DNA of 64,000 nucleotides. Source: Podocnemis expansa (taxonomy: Eukaryota; Chordata; Testudines; Podocnemididae). The first letter of the stretch is position 1. Every line of letters starts with the position of its first letter. Under the pieces are notes generated by a model that was not told the origin of the DNA, ran no database searches, and worked only from the letters and a program-made list of their open reading frames with translations. Positions 1 through 12,119 of this stretch are shown piece by piece. The stretch covers positions 90,650 through 154,649 of the forward strand of contig ML682234.1 of NCBI GenBank assembly GCA_007922195.1, written 5' to 3'. Position numbers and translations under genes: made by a program.

Positions 1-46
1 CTTGTGGGGTCCCTTCCAACCCTATGATTCTATGATTCTATGATTT
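1..46 (+). mobile_element. CR1 LINE 3' terminus
   Basis: The window opens in the last bases of a CR1 retrotransposon. A GGTCCCTTCCAACC-type 3' untranslated end is followed by about two and a half copies of the octamer ATTCTATG, the hallmark of CR1 3' ends. The rest of the element lies left of the window. Confidence 0.8.
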
Positions 47-59
47 TCCTGATTTCTAA

Positions 60-1550
60 CCAATTTTTTTCATTGCTACATTTTAAGCCCATTATGTTTT
101 CTCCTATTGTCTGTGTTTATGAGGAACAATTTATCACCATCCTCTTTATAAGAAGCCTCTTTATACTTGAGACTGTAATCATGCCTTCCCTCCTTTAGTC
201 TTCTCTTCTCCAGTTCAGACTGTCCCATTTTGCACATTTTTCCTCATACATAATAATTTCTAGTTATTTAATAATGTTTTTTGCTTTATTCTGTACTTCT
301 CTTTTGCCCACATCTCTCTTCAAGATGTGTTCCCCATAAATGGACACAATACTCTAGCTGAGATTTTATCTATCAACACTAAGCAAAATGGGAGAATTCA
401 ATATGACGTTCCTGGTAATACATCCCGGAATGTTCTTCCCTGCCTTTTGCACCACTATTAAAATGCTGACATACTTTGTGATCCACTGTAACTGCAAGTC
501 CCCAGATCCTTTTCTGCAGTACTCCTTCCTAGGCATTTATTTCACTTTTTGAATTTGTGTCATTCCTTCCTGAGTGTTGCGCTTTGCATTTGTTCTCACT
601 GAACTTCATTCCATTTATTTCAGACCTTTTTTACAGTTTATCAAAATCATTATGGATTCCCTTCTGGTACTCAATTCAACCCCTCTCATTTTGGTATCAT
701 CCACTAACTTGATAAATGTCCAAATAATTTATGAAGATATTGAATAGAATTCAACCCAGGACAGATCCTTCCACTTTGATTGTGTACCAATGATAACTAC
801 TCTTTGAATATGTTTTTTCCCATTGCTGGCATACCCACCTTATATGAGGTTCATCTAGGCTATATTTCTCAACTTTATTTATTAGAAGGTCATGTGAGAA
901 AGTATAAAAACCTTACCGAAGTTTAGCTATATCACATCTATGTCTTTGCTCCATCTACAAGGCTTGTTATTCTGTCAAAGTAGAATACCAGGTTTCTATG
1001 GCATTTCTGTTAACAAAGATATATTGACTATTACCTATCACTTAATTATCTTCTAAGTGCTCACAAAATGATTGCTTGCTTATTTGGTTCATTATCTTTC
1101 TAGATACTGAAATACACCAAGTAGACTATAATTCTCTGAGTTGTTTTTATTTTCCATTTTACGACTAGTATAATATTTGCCCTTTTCCACTCCAGTGGCA
1201 TCTCTTCGGTGCTCAATGAGTTCTTGAACATAATCATTAATGGGTCAGAGATCACTTCAGTGAGATCCTTATGTATCTTAGCAAGTATCTGCTCAGACCT
1301 GTCAATGTGAAGACGTATAATTTGGCTAAGTGTTTTCTGTTCCTGTTTTAGCCTCAATTCCTGCCCCATTACATACAGTGATGTTCACTCCCTTAGTTTT
1401 CCAATCTCTGCTCCTTTTTTAAACAAATGAAAACAGATATACATTCAAAAAAACAGGGCATTGTTATATGTTTTTGTTACTGTCTTTTGTTATTTAGTGA
1501 ATAATAGTCATACTGTGTCCTTGTCTTCCTCTTGCTTCTAATGCCTGTGC
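60..1550 (-). mobile_element. Decayed CR1 LINE, reverse orientation
   Basis: This stretch reads as CR1 ORF2 and 3' sequence on the minus strand. It resembles the other minus-strand CR1 copies in the window at about 4.3-6.1 kb and 23.4-24.4 kb. It lacks the octamer end and runs nearly to the stop codon of the first olfactory receptor gene. The equivalent region beside the second receptor gene (23.4-24.4 kb) also holds minus-strand CR1, so this insertion may predate the A/B duplication. Confidence 0.65.
1100..1369 (-). pseudogene. CR1 reverse transcriptase fragment
   Basis: An 89-codon open stretch within the minus-strand CR1 copy. The middle reads like the segment just before the CR1 reverse transcriptase core: SDPLMIMFKNSLSTEEMPLEW followed by KRANI. 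The frame is broken on both sides and no complete ORF2 can be traced. It is a relic of a retrotransposon protein, not a host gene. Confidence 0.6.
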
Positions 1551-1570
1551 TGAGATAATAATTACAGAAC

Positions 1571-2563
1571 TTATTTCTCCACTATCTTCTGTGGCTTCAT
1601 CAAAACCACATTGTTTCTCAGAAGACGTGAGCAAATACTCTTTCCCCCTACTGCTCTCCTCAGGGCATCCTTCATCTCCTTGTTCCTCAAGCTGTAGATA
1701 AGAGGGTTCAACATGGGGATGACCAGGGTGTAAAACATAGAAATCACTTTGTTCTGATCCTGTGTGTAGTTTGAACTGGGCTGCAAATAGACAAATAAAC
1801 TAGTCCCAAAGAATATAGTGATAGCCATGAGGTGGGAGGCGCAAGTGTTGAAGGCTTTGCGCTTACCATCAGCAGAGCGAATACTCAGGATTGTGGAAAG
1901 GATGTAAGTGTAAGAGCTCAGGATCATCAGGCAGGAGCTCAGTGTGATCACTGCAGCAGAAATGAAAATGAGGTTTTCACTGAGGTGTGTGTCGGAGCAA
2001 GAGAGCTTGAGGAGTGGGGAGGTATCACAGAAAAAGTGCTTGATGACATTGGACTCGCAGAAAGACGAATGACTTATCAAAGTGGTGTGAATAATTGAGT
2101 TCAAGAAACTTACTGCATAGGCCCCAATTGCCATCTTGAGACAGAGTCTGTCAGACATGACGGCCGTATAGCGCAGCGGATTACAGATAGCCATATAACG
2201 GTCATAGGCCATTAACCCCAAAAGGAGGCACTGAGTGCATCCCAAAGCAATAAAGACATACATTTGCACAAAGCAACCAGCAAAGGAGATGGTTTTCTTC
2301 TCTGACAGGAAACTCTCCAAAGCTTTAGGAACAATATTAGAGGAACAGCAGATATCTACAAATGACAAGTTGCTGAGAAAAAAGTACATGGGCGTGTGAA
2401 GTCGAGGGTCAATCCTGATCAATATGATCATCCCCAGATTTCCTATAATGCTAAAAGTATAGATCACTAGGAAGACCAGAAAGATGGAAACCAGCATTTC
2501 TGGAGAGCTTGTGAATGCCAGGAGGATGAATTCTGACACTACTGTATGGTTTTCTGCAATCAT
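1571..2563 (-). CDS. Olfactory receptor, class II (family 5/8-like)
   Basis: A complete single-exon odorant receptor of 330 codons. It would act as a seven-transmembrane G-protein-coupled receptor on the cilia of olfactory neurons. Visible hallmarks are an N-glycosylation site at N5 (NHT), GN in TM1 (residues 41-42), [10 protein letters not shown] at 55-64, C97 and C179 for the extracellular disulfide, MAYDRY at 118-123, [10 protein letters not shown] at 236-245 and [12 protein letters not shown] at 283-294. The usual DRYVAIC reads DRYMAIC here. The C-terminal tail is about 15-18 residues longer than the usual ~312-residue receptor. The start is the first ATG, 11 nt after a pyrimidine-rich stretch ending CACAAG. 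A likely splice acceptor of the same kind precedes OR2 and OR3, so a non-coding 5' exon probably lies upstream. The nearest relative in the window is the receptor at 24417-25385. The exact subfamily cannot be fixed without a tree. Confidence 0.95.
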   Translation of the reverse strand: MIAENHTVVSEFILLAFTSSPEMLVSIFLVFLVIYTFSIIGNLGMIILIRIDPRLHTPMYFFLSNLSFVDICCSSNIVPKALESFLSEKKTISFAGCFVQMYVFIALGCTQCLLLGLMAYDRYMAICNPLRYTAVMSDRLCLKMAIGAYAVSFLNSIIHTTLISHSSFCESNVIKHFFCDTSPLLKLSCSDTHLSENLIFISAAVITLSSCLMILSSYTYILSTILSIRSADGKRKAFNTCASHLMAITIFFGTSLFVYLQPSSNYTQDQNKVISMFYTLVIPMLNPLIYSLRNKEMKDALRRAVGGKSICSRLLRNNVVLMKPQKIVEK

Positions 2564-4330
2564 GTTATTCTGTGCTTGTGGAGAAATTAAGTTTGATCTT
2601 CAGAATAAATGCTCCAAGAATTGTGAATGAGGCAAAATGAAACTTCCAGGAAATCCCTGTGTAATGACAGGATGTGGTGAAAGGTTTGATTTATCACTCA
2701 TAAAGTAGATTAGGCACTGATTAGAGAAATTTAACCAATTGAAAGGTATGTCTATATGAGCATTCCCCTCCAATCTGCAGACATAACAATTAAAATGAAG
2801 TTTACAATAATAAAATAGAAACACTTAATGCCATGCCAATACTGAGAATTTCAGTTATGCTTGCCTTCTGTATAACTCAAAGCCCTTAAAATGAGTAAAT
2901 AATGTTCAAAATCTAGGAAATGGTTGAAATAAGGTTTTCTGTAGAAAGGTAATTCTGTCTGTTAGAAGTTATGTTACTGCAGTTACGCATGGAGTCAGCA
3001 GAAAGGTTTAGTAATAGTTGTTGAAAAAGACCAAAATGTTTTGACAACCACTTGCAAAAGAGAAATGACAAAATCAGTCTCCTAGCATTCAAAGTTGGCT
3101 CATCATTTTTTTAAATGGCAAGCAAAGGTCATCAGGGACATGGTAACTTATTGTTGCTCCAGCAGGTATGGGGAGGGGTTGTTCTCTTCTGCAGAGGTAC
3201 TTTGGTTCATCATGAACATCGCTGGTAATAGGATGCTATGTTCCATGTTGTCTACCTGGTGAACCTGGCCAAAAAAAAAAAAGATATGAGGCAGTCAAAC
3301 TACAGTCCCCATAAGGCACTGTGGCAGCAAGTCTGAATCAAATGGCTTTTAGTTTTATGCTGAATTATTCTGCATTTCAGATGTTTAGTTTTTCTGCAAG
3401 CAGTGAAAAACAAGTACATGAGCAAAAATTAAAATAAACACATATAATGTAAAATCCAATAATCAGTTGAAAAACAGCTTAATTGGAACATTTTTGATCA
3501 GCCCTTCTCTCATTTGCTGTCACTCACCTTTCATCTGTCTCTGTCATGCACAATTCACTGAAAGTACATGGCAGGGAGCTTTCTTTTTCAGACTTCAGAT
3601 TAGCTAATGGGCAGGGACTGGATGGAATAAGACTGGAGGGCAAGACAAACTTACTTTGCTGAGATGCTTCTGTAATGAAATGACTCCTGGGACTGGAACT
3701 TTAAGAATGGAAAAATACCTTCAATTTATGATAATATTTTGGTAGCTGGCAACACTGAGAGATCTTCACAATTAATAATTTGGTCCAGTTCCAAATAGTT
3801 GCTTGAGGATTAATTTTTCTGTGAATAATGGGACTGTGATGTATGGGTCATATAAACCTGATACTGTCAAGAGACTCTCCCTGATGCCTGCACCAATTTC
3901 CTCCTCCTTACCACCTGCTGACCTACCACCATTCCCAGAGCTCTAAATACTCAGGCTTCCTAAAATCCCCCACCCTCTGCCATCCATATTTACAAATTGT
4001 CTTCTCTCCCATGCACTCTATATTCTCCCTTCCAATAATCTTACCACCTCCATCCTAAGCAAAAACACTTTCCTCTTCTTCTGTTTCCAAATGCCCACCA
4101 CCTCTTATATGGTACTATATTGCTGGTTTACAACTAACAAGCTGACAAAGCGGTTTTAATCTAAAAGACAGGTGAAAGCTGAGAGGTGTAAAGACACATG
4201 GTTCAGACAGAAACATACCTTAGTTACAGATTTACTACAAGGAATACTCCTTATTGTAGTAAAGAGAAGAGAATAAAAGTTGATGAAGTATAGACAGAAA
4301 CTGGAAAAAAAAAACAGCTGGAAGAAGAAA
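2564..4330. other. OR1 5' flank, duplicated block A
   Basis: No gene is seen here. This is the upstream side of the first OR gene. Several segments align by eye with the upstream side of the second OR gene, for example 3300-3380 with 26565-26640 and 3180-3215 with 26470-26500. The promoter and 5' exon of OR1 should lie here but cannot be located by inspection. Around 3141-3160 is the empty-site counterpart of the PLE insertion found in block B. Confidence 0.6.
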
Positions 4331-6107
4331 AATCATAGAATCATAGAAACTGGAAGGGACCATGAGAGGTCACTGAGTCCAGTCCCCTGCACTCATGGTA
4401 GGACAAAGTACCCTCTTAAACCCTGACAGGTGCTTGTCTAACTTGCTCTTAAAATTTTCCAATGATGGAGATTCCATAACCTGCCTAGGCATCTTTTTCA
4501 AGTGGTTAATCACACTGACAGTAAGGATTTTTTTTCCCTAATGTCCAACCTAAACTTTCCTTTTTGTAATTTAAGCCTATTGCTTCTTGTCCTATTAACA
4601 ACAGTTAAGGGAAACACTTCTTCTCCCTCCTCCCTGTGACAACCACTTAGGTACTTGAAAACTGTTATTATGTCCCCTCTCAGTCTCTCTTTTCAAGACT
4701 CAACAAACCCAGTTCTTTCTATCTTCCCTCATAAGTCAGGTGTTCCAGACTTCTAATCATTTATGTTGTTCTTCCATGGACTTTCTCCAATTTGTCCACC
4801 TCCTTCCTGAAATGAGGTGTCCAGAACTGGACACAATACTTCAGCTGAGGCCTTATCAGGGCCGAGTAGAATGGAAGAATTACTTCTCATGTCCTACTTA
4901 CAACATTCCTGTTAATACATCCTAGAATGGTGTTTGCTTTTTTTTTTTTTTTTTGCAACAATGTTATACTTTTGGCTCATATTTTGCTTGTGATCCACTA
5001 TGATACATAGATCCCTTTCTGCAGTACTCCTTCATGGGCAGTCACTGTCCATTTTGTATGTGTGTAACAGATTGTTCTTTCCTAAGTGGAGTACTTTGTA
5101 CTTGTCTTCACTGAATTTCATTCTGTTTACTAAAGATCATTTCACCAGTTTGTCCAAATCATTTTGAATTGTGATCTTCTCTTCCAAAGCACTTGCAACC
5201 CCTCCCAGCTTGGTATCATCCTCAGATTTTATAAGTGTACTCTCTATGCCATCATTTAACCACTGATGAAAATATTGAAAAGAACTGGATCCAGAACTGA
5301 TTCTTGTGGTACCCTTCTCTATGGCATTGCAGCATGACTGAACCATTTTAAGTAATCTCTGAGAGTGGTTATCCAACTAGTTTTTCACCTATGATATAGT
5401 AGCTCTATCCAGGCTGTATTTCCCTAGTTTGTTAATGAGAAGGTTATGTGAGACCGTATCAAAAGCCTTACTGAAGTCCAGATTCACCACATCTACCACT
5501 TTTCCTCTAACCTTTTTACTCTAACATAAAAAGCTGTCAGGTTGGTCTGACACAATTTGTTCCTGAAAAAATCCATGCTGACTATCATTTTGCACCTTAT
5601 TTTCTTCTAGACGTTTGCTAATGGATTCCTTAATTATTTGTGCCATCATTTTTCCTGGTACAGTGGTTAAGTTGACTGGTCTATAATTCCCCATTTTGTC
5701 CCTGTTTCCCTTATTTTAGTTGGGCTCTATGGGTATGTCTACACTGGAACCATAAGTCAGCTTAAGGAAAGCCACATCCACATTAGTCTTTTATTAAGTT
5801 GATTTAAGCACTTGCTTAAGTCAACTTGATAACTCCAGCCCTTAAAGTCAACTTAAGCATTAAAGGCAACTTTATTAAGTCAAAATTGACTAGTTGTAGA
5901 TAGGGTCATCTACAGTATGGGCATTATTAAGTCAACTTAAGAAAGCCCTCCAGTGTAGACATAGCCTTAAGTAGTCTTTAAGTCGACTCACCTTTTAAGT
6001 TGACCTTGTTAAGTTGACTTAACAAAAGCCTCAAGCGTAGACATACCCTACAGCTGCTCTTTTCTAGTCCTCTGTGACCTCTAGTCTCCCATGATTTTTC
6101 AAAGATA
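4331..6107 (-). mobile_element. CR1 LINE, reverse orientation, split by a MITE
   Basis: It begins with ATCATAGAATCATAGAA, the reverse complement of the CR1 terminal octamers, followed by the ACTGGAAGGGACC terminal block. CR1 3' UTR and ORF2 relics follow, continuing past the Harbinger MITE at 5731-6048. Block B is continuous at the equivalent place (about 28140-28190), so this copy probably inserted after the A/B duplication. It is 5'-truncated, as most CR1 copies are. Confidence 0.8.
5731..6048. mobile_element. Harbinger-type MITE, AAGTCGACTT subfamily, 318 bp
   Basis: Terminal inverted repeats GGGTATGTCTACAC and GCGTAGACATACCC. It is flanked by TAT on the left and TAC on the right, probably a mutated 3-bp target duplication. 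The interior is almost entirely degenerate TTAAGTCGACTTAA palindromes. It carries no coding sequence and is nested in CR1. Confidence 0.85.
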
Positions 6108-6929
6108 GTCTTATTCAGTTACATCATATGAAGGCAAAGAGCTAAATATTGACAAAGTTTATAAGTGCTTGCATAAAAATAACTGAAGTCTAACTACAGA
6201 ATTTGATGAACTTGAGTATCTAGTATTAAATAAGCATATTGATATATTAGGCATCACAGAAAGTAGAGGGAATGATGATACTCAGTGGGACATGGTAATA
6301 CCAGGTTACAAAATATACAGGAATGTCAGAGGAGGCTGTATTGGTTGGGAATTGGCACTGCATGTGAAGGAAAACATAAAGTCAAATATAGTAAAAATCT
6401 TAAAATAATCTAACTGTACCCATAGAATCTGTACGGCTAGAAATTCCTTTCTTCAGAATATACTACTGATCACTTGAGCAGGAAGGTGATAATGACTGTG
6501 AAATGCTCAGGGAGCTCAGGGAGGCTATAAAGACAGAAAACCCAATAATAATGTGGGGTTTCAACTTTCCATATCACCTCAGAATGGGATGCAGCAATAA
6601 CATTTCTAGACACCATAAATGACAAATTCTTAGAGCATCCAGGCCTGGAATCCACAGTGGAAGAGGCACTTCCTGATTTAGTCCTAAGTAGAAAACAAGA
6701 TTTGGCTCAACTGGTCAATATAGTTGAACCGCTCAGTAAACCAGAACATAGTGTAATTAAATTCAATGTTCTTTTGGGGGTAGATTTGAAAGAAACATTT
6801 AATTTAAACAACATGAAATACACAAAAAAAGAAGTAGCTAGGTAAATACAAACTAAAAGCGATATTCAAAAGAGTGAAATACCTGGAAAGCTCCATGGAA
6901 ACTGTTTTAAAACAGCATAACAAAGATTC

Positions 6930-7424
6930 AGACTAAAATATATACTCACCACCAACTACAGATCTAACAACAGGAACATTGAAGCAGGCACACACCCCTG
7001 CAACAAACCACGCTGCCAAGTCTGCCCACATATCTGCACAACAGATACCATCATAGGTCCTAATCAAGCCTGCTACTCCATCAAAGGCTCATTTACCTGC
7101 TCATCTACTAATGTGATCTATGCCATCATGTGCCAGAAATGCCTCAACATCTTATACATTGGACAAAAAGGACGATTGCTGCGCAAAAGAATAAATGAAC
7201 ACAGAGCTGATATCAGAAATCACAAAACAAAGAAACCAGTTGCTGAGCACTTCCATCTTTCTAATCGCTCGATAAATGATTTGTTAACGACTGTCGTCAG
7301 AGATGTGGCTTGGACATCAAGACTTCAAAGAGAAACAGCTGAACTCAAATTAATATGCAAGCTAAATTCTGTGAAAGCAGGACTTAATCGAGACTATGGG
7401 TTCTTTTCCCATTACAAAAGGTAA
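6930..7424 (+). pseudogene. Penelope GIY-YIG endonuclease domain
   Basis: The frame is open from about 6930 to 7424, so its left end runs a few codons into the CR1 flank. It encodes the C-terminal region of a Penelope-like retroelement. A cysteine-rich linker (PCNKPRCQVCPHI) is followed by a GIY-YIG nuclease: VIYAIMC stands in for the GIY strand, LYIGQKG carries YIG, then LRKRINEHRADIR, PVAEHF and a terminal region ending GLNRDYGFFSHYK. In intact elements this domain nicks target DNA and accompanies a reverse transcriptase. The reverse transcriptase is absent here because of 5' truncation, so the protein is not functional. A second, more decayed copy lies on the minus strand at about 61000-61555. 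Confidence 0.85.
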
Positions 7425-7560
7425 TTTGACTTCAGGCTTCCCATGGTTTGAACCTAACAACTGCTCTGATTTGCTGTTACTGTATGACCTGATCCTTTGT
7501 TTTACACCCCCTTGCATTTATTTTCATTCCATTCTGTAAGTTCACCCATCTTTGAAGCAT

Positions 7561-7592
7561 CTGACGAAGTGGGATTTTCTCCCATGAAAGCT
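7561..7592 (+). other. Hammerhead-ribozyme-like motif in PLE tail
   Basis: CTGACGA, then a stem GTGGGA / TCCCAT closed by TTTTC, then GAAA. This is the order of the hammerhead core (CUGANGA, stem II, GAAA). Stem III would be GC-TCAT-GC, but the expected U16.1-H17 cleavage site is not present. Activity is doubtful. PLE tails in other animals are known to carry hammerhead motifs. Confidence 0.4.
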
Positions 7593-7634
7593 CATACAAA
7601 AAATAAATCTATTAGTCTTAAAGTGCCACACCTC

Positions 7635-7690
7635 CTTTTTTGTTTGTTTGTTTGTTTGTTTGTGTGTTTGTTTTTGTTTGTTTGTTGCTT
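7635..7690 (+). repeat. (TTTG)n tract in PLE tail
   Basis: Imperfect TTTG/GTTT repeats where the other PLE copies carry a short T- or A-rich run. Probably a microsatellite expansion within the element tail. Confidence 0.8.
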
Positions 7691-8279
7691 GTTTTTGCTG
7701 GACTAGACTAACATGGCTATCCCTTTGGAAATTGATAAAATATATATCCCACCCTCCCACTGAAGCAAACAAATCAGTAAGATGACACTCAAAATGTTAA
7801 CAATAACTATACAACAGAGTAAAAGAGGTGATTACAGACCACAATTCTTCCTTAAAAATGTAAGGCAAATCATTCTGAGGAAAACAGGAAAAAGAATAAA
7901 ATTGGGATTGTCAAGTGTAAAATTAGTTAAGCAGGCAAAAAAAAAAATAATTTTAATAGCAACTGGCAAAAGACACAAAAAATAACAGTTAAAAAAACAG
8001 CTTTAGAAACAAAAATGCCAAATAATCCTTAGAGCCCACTGCACAATCAAGGTGCTAAAGGAGAAATCAAGGAAGACCAGGACACTGCAGAGAAGCTAAA
8101 TATATTCACTGAATAAGAGGAAAGGTCAGATCAGGGGCTTTAGATGGTTAAGACAGGAAATAAAAGGGTAGGGATAAACTGTCAGTTTTCACAGAAGAGC
8201 GAGGTAAATAGGAGGGTCACCCAAGAATCTGTACTGAGACCTGTGTCATTCATCATATTCATAGATGATCTGGCCAAAG

Positions 8280-8414
8280 CAGAGCCAGATTAAGACATGC
8301 TGAGGCCTTAAACTATGTCAAGATTCACATGGCCATAAACAAAAAGAAAAAAAAAAGTATATTACAGTATAACATCAAGAGTAATGAAAAAAATACATTA
8401 TAAACCATTATATT

Positions 8415-8464
<50 letters not shown>

Positions 8465-9068
8465 CAAGATGGAGCAAAAAACAAAAAAGTTAAACAAAAC
8501 ATACATACTGCATAAAGCCTTATTGGCATTATCAAATACCTGGCCTCCCTCTCTTTTTTTTTTTTCCTTAGCCAATGATACTATTAACATTGTATTTAAA
8601 ATGGTCTTCAGATTAGGCAAACAGGCCTCAGTGCCCCATAGTCTCGTGCCCCCGAACATTTAGGCTATCTATAAGCCTGTGTGGTGGTATATGGAGGACT
8701 AGGGGTGGGAAAGTGGTGAGGAGAGGATTAGCAAAGATGATGCCTGGTATTGAATGGGACTTTAGAATGTGCTGGTAGGCAAGCTCCCATTGTCTCCACC
8801 TGAGCTCTGAGGTGAGGATGGGCAGGCTGTTGATGATGCAAGTAGTCCAGCAGTCCTGGAAGGGGGATTTGATGGGATTGGGTGTGATCTGCAATGGGGA
8901 GGTCAGGGTTCAGAATTTTGGTGGTGGATTTCATATGAAAGTTTATTTAAGACAAAATAATTTCAATTATGAAAAATCTTCTTAGTTATCTGTGATATAG
9001 TTAGAGACCCCTCATAATATGAGGCCCTAAACCATGGTTTACTTGGCTTGTGCCTAAATTCATCACTG
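8280..9068. mobile_element. hAT-type DNA transposon relic, 8-bp TSD
   Basis: A 789-bp insertion in CR1 bounded by a perfect 8-bp duplication GGCCAAAG at 8272-8279 and 9069-9076. It starts CAGAGCCAG and ends CATCACTG, so the termini fit CAG...CTG of hAT elements. It contains no transposase. It does contain a TA microsatellite at 8418-8462. Confidence 0.75.
8418..8462. repeat. (TA)n microsatellite
   Basis: About 22 uninterrupted TA units inside the hAT relic. The short open frames that cross it are artefacts. Confidence 0.95.
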
Positions 9069-10160
9069 GGCCAAAGGAATAATAATGAAGTGCCAGTCTT
9101 GGTAGATGACAGTAAATTATTCAGTGGAGTTAAGCTGACAGTGTACGATATTCAAAGGCATTCATAGTCAAAGGTATCTCATATTCATATTCATAGTCAT
9201 ATTCATATTCAAAGTATCTTACAAAACTATATGACTGGGTACTCAAATGGCTGAAGAAATTCAATCTGATAATACAAAATTATGCACATTTTAAAACATA
9301 ATCCCAAGTATAAATATAAAATGATGTGGTCTAGAGATTAGTTCTTAAACTCAGGAGAGAGATCTTGGAGTCAACACAAGTAGTGCTCTGAAAACGTCTA
9401 CTCAGCATGCAATGGGAGTCAAAAAAAAAAAAAAAAGCTAACAGAATGCTAGGAACTATTAGGAAAAAGGATACATAATAAGATGGAAGATATTATTATG
9501 CCACTATGTAAATCATTGTATGACCGTACCTTAAGTGTTCCACACAGTTTTGGTCACTTTGCCTCAAAAAGACAGTCTTGAATTGGAAAAGGTACAGAGA
9601 AAAGCAACAAAGTTTATTAGGAGCATTAGGGGTAATTTACATATGGGGAGAGATTAAAAAGATTGGGACTGTTCAAAGAGTAGAGAAAGGACTAAGTGGG
9701 TATATGATAGATTCTATAAAGTCATGAATGGTGTGGACAAAGCAAATTGGGAAGTGTTATTTAACCTTTCACTTAATAGAAGCAGCAAGGGTTGCCCAAG
9801 GAAATCAATAGGCAGCAGGTTTAAAATAAATTTAAGGAAATGTTTCTTCACACAACACTCAGATATTCAGGGGAACACATTGCCAAGGGTTATTCTGAAG
9901 ACCAGAAATATAACTGGATTTAAAAAAAAAAAAGAATGAGATTTATTCATAGAGGATGGGTTGCTATGCAATCCCATCCTTTGGGTTTTTCGAAACTTCC
10001 AATTGCTGGAAGCTGGGCCTGGAGGACAGGAGATGGATAACTCAATAATTGCCCTGATTGAATAATTCCATCTAATGCATCTGGCACTGGCCAGTGTGGG
10101 AATTCAGAATACTAGACCAGATTGATCATTGGTCTATATTATGTTTCCTTTCAATCTGGT

Positions 10161-11704
10161 TGAGCTACCACAGAAAACCATTATGAGGTTACATTTTTCA
10201 TTGTATACATCGCTGTACAAGTATGTTTCTGAACTGCTGAAAGGTATGCTACGCTGAAAATACACAGATGGATGTCCTCCTATATCCTACGAAAAGGTAC
10301 AAATGCAACCTCTTTCATATTACTTTGTCCTAACAATGTGTTTCCAACCAAAGTTGGAGATTTAACTTCTAGGTTGTGGGGCAGGAGGGGGGTATCACCC
10401 CCCCCCATGTATTAGCTGAGAATAAAGAAAAAACACACACACACATTGAAATCAGTGGGACTACTCATCCATTCAAAGTTAAAAGGATGAGAGAGTCCTC
10501 TTCTCCCTTAGACTATTCAAATCTAATATGTTTGTGGGTATATGAGAGAGAAAGAGTGAGTAGCAAATAATTTACAAACAAATTTACCAGTAAACATTAG
10601 AAGAAAAATGAGAAAGGAACATGGGTCCAACCAGTATTGCTCCAAGAGAAACCAATGGAGCCACCTCCATTAACACAAATTGAAAATCTGGTCCGATTAT
10701 TTTATAACAATTAGAGGCTGAGAAACAAAACAAAACAAAACAAAACAAAACAAAATCATTTTCTGGAACAAAAGAGAGATGCTTTTCTGGAAGATCACTG
10801 TTAGATTCCTTGATCACATTGCTGGTTGGTTTTCTGGAAATCATACTTCCTTTATGCTTCCTTTTACTATGAGACGTGCAAAACATCAGCTTAGAGAAGC
10901 AGAGGTAGTGATAGCAGGATTCCTGTCTTGGCTTCTCCTCTGATGGCAGAGGCATATTTCCATTTAACATGGCATAGAGTCTATCACACAGGGATAAATC
11001 TTACTTGCATTGAACTGTTTTCTTAAAATATATTTTAGTGGCACAAATACATGTGACACTGCACTGTAAGGGATGCAAAAGTGATTTGTGCCCAAGGTGC
11101 CAGTGCAGATCTTACCAGTTTTGTCTGAGGGAAGGTCACTTAGTCCTCTGTACAAAATCTTCATTAAACTTTCCCCTTTATATCTCTGTCCTGGCGTGAA
11201 TATTGCTTCTCAGAGAAGCTGACTGCTTAGATCAAGCCCAGCCCAAAGTCTCAGTCAGCTGGGTTGTAGAAACAAAGGAGCTATTTTTGCACTGCTGACA
11301 CAAATATACTCTCAGGCAAGAGTACATTTATTACTGTTTTCCTGACAGTTGTTTACCAGTCTTTAGGATATGATCCCCCCAGGAATATCAAGGACCTACG
11401 GTAAAGAAAACACAGAGAGATAACAATTCAAATAGTTCTGCTTTCCCCGGGGACTCTGACTGATTGCCCAGAGAGTTCATTTAAACATTCTCTCTAAGAA
11501 GCATTCAGTGATTGTTTTCTTGTTGTTACTGAATGATTTAAAAAAAAAAAAAGAATAAGTTGATTAATTCATTAGGCTTGATGCAGTAGCATCTGGATAC
11601 AGAAACTGATTTTTAGCTCCAGTTTTCTTACCCTAATATTCAGACCATACATTTGTCTTCAAACAGTCTTGGTTTCTGATTATTTTATGTCCCACATGCA
11701 ACAA
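10161..11704. other. Block A non-coding flank
   Basis: No gene is seen. Segments at 10640-10830 and 11090-11400 align by eye with 31855-32020 and 34720-35010 of block B, and partly with 55190-55510 of block C. A pentanucleotide repeat (AAAAC)n lies at 10722-10757. Confidence 0.6.
10722..10757. repeat. (AAAAC)n microsatellite
   Basis: About seven uninterrupted AAAAC units. Confidence 0.9.
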
Positions 11705-11960
11705 AAGCCTCCTAGATTCTAAGGTCAGAAGGGACCAAGATGTTCATCTACTCTGACCTCCTTCACAAAATGCAGGCCAGAAAACCTCACCAACCCCCTC
11801 TTGTTAATGCACCTCTAACCTATGAATGAGTTATTAAAGTCCTCAAATCGTGATTAAGAGGCTTTAAATTACAGAGCATCCACTAGCAAGTGAGCTGTCT
11901 CCCATGCTACAGAGGAACAAGAAAAAACCCAAGAACCCTTCCCAGAGGTGTTGATGGTCT
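11705..11960 (-). mobile_element. CR1-type 3' end fragment
   Basis: It begins TAGATTCTAAGGTCAGAAGG and continues GACCAAGATG, the reverse complement of a CR1-type 3' terminus. The following 250 bp read as 3' UTR of a different CR1 subfamily from the copies at 4.3 and 6.1 kb. It is not seen at the equivalent position in block B. Confidence 0.6.
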
Positions 11961-12119
11961 TTATCTACTTTCTAGTGGATTCTGTTATCATCACGGAAAT
12001 GCACCTGTTTAGTTCAACATTTTGACAGTGGGAAGACAGATGACACAATGTTTAGGGCGCTAACCAAAAACTGCCATGTTCAATTCTGTTCTCTCTCACA
12101 GCCTTTCGGTGTGACACAG

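Larger units (their letters stand above)
6945..7735 (+). mobile_element. Penelope-like element, 5'-truncated, 11-bp TSD
   Basis: A 791-bp insertion holding the C-terminal part of a Penelope-like protein and the complete 3' tail, which ends GCTGGACTAGACTAACATGGC and then TATCCCTTT. It is bounded by the perfect 11-bp duplication TAAAATATATA at 6934-6944 and 7736-7746. The block B copy of the host CR1 is uninterrupted here (about 29340-29365), confirming the boundaries. A TTTG-rich tract lies within the tail. Confidence 0.85.
6120..10160 (+). mobile_element. CR1 LINE, plus strand, host of two later insertions
   Basis: A long CR1 copy. The 5' part resembles the AP-endonuclease region (around 6230-6700). 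The 3' end at about 9960-10160 matches the CR1 3' UTR seen again at 31200-31380. The reading frame is destroyed. A PLE (6945-7735) and a hAT (8280-9068) are nested inside it. The same CR1 lies at the corresponding place in block B (28190-31380), so it was present before A and B separated. Confidence 0.8.

Noticed and set aside
5801..6020. CRISPR-like array of short palindromic repeats
   Set aside because: The palindromes are the subterminal repeats of a MITE bounded by inverted termini, with no unique regular spacers, in a vertebrate context.
8408..8659. Open frames crossing the TA repeat
   Set aside because: Simple-sequence translation inside a hAT relic.
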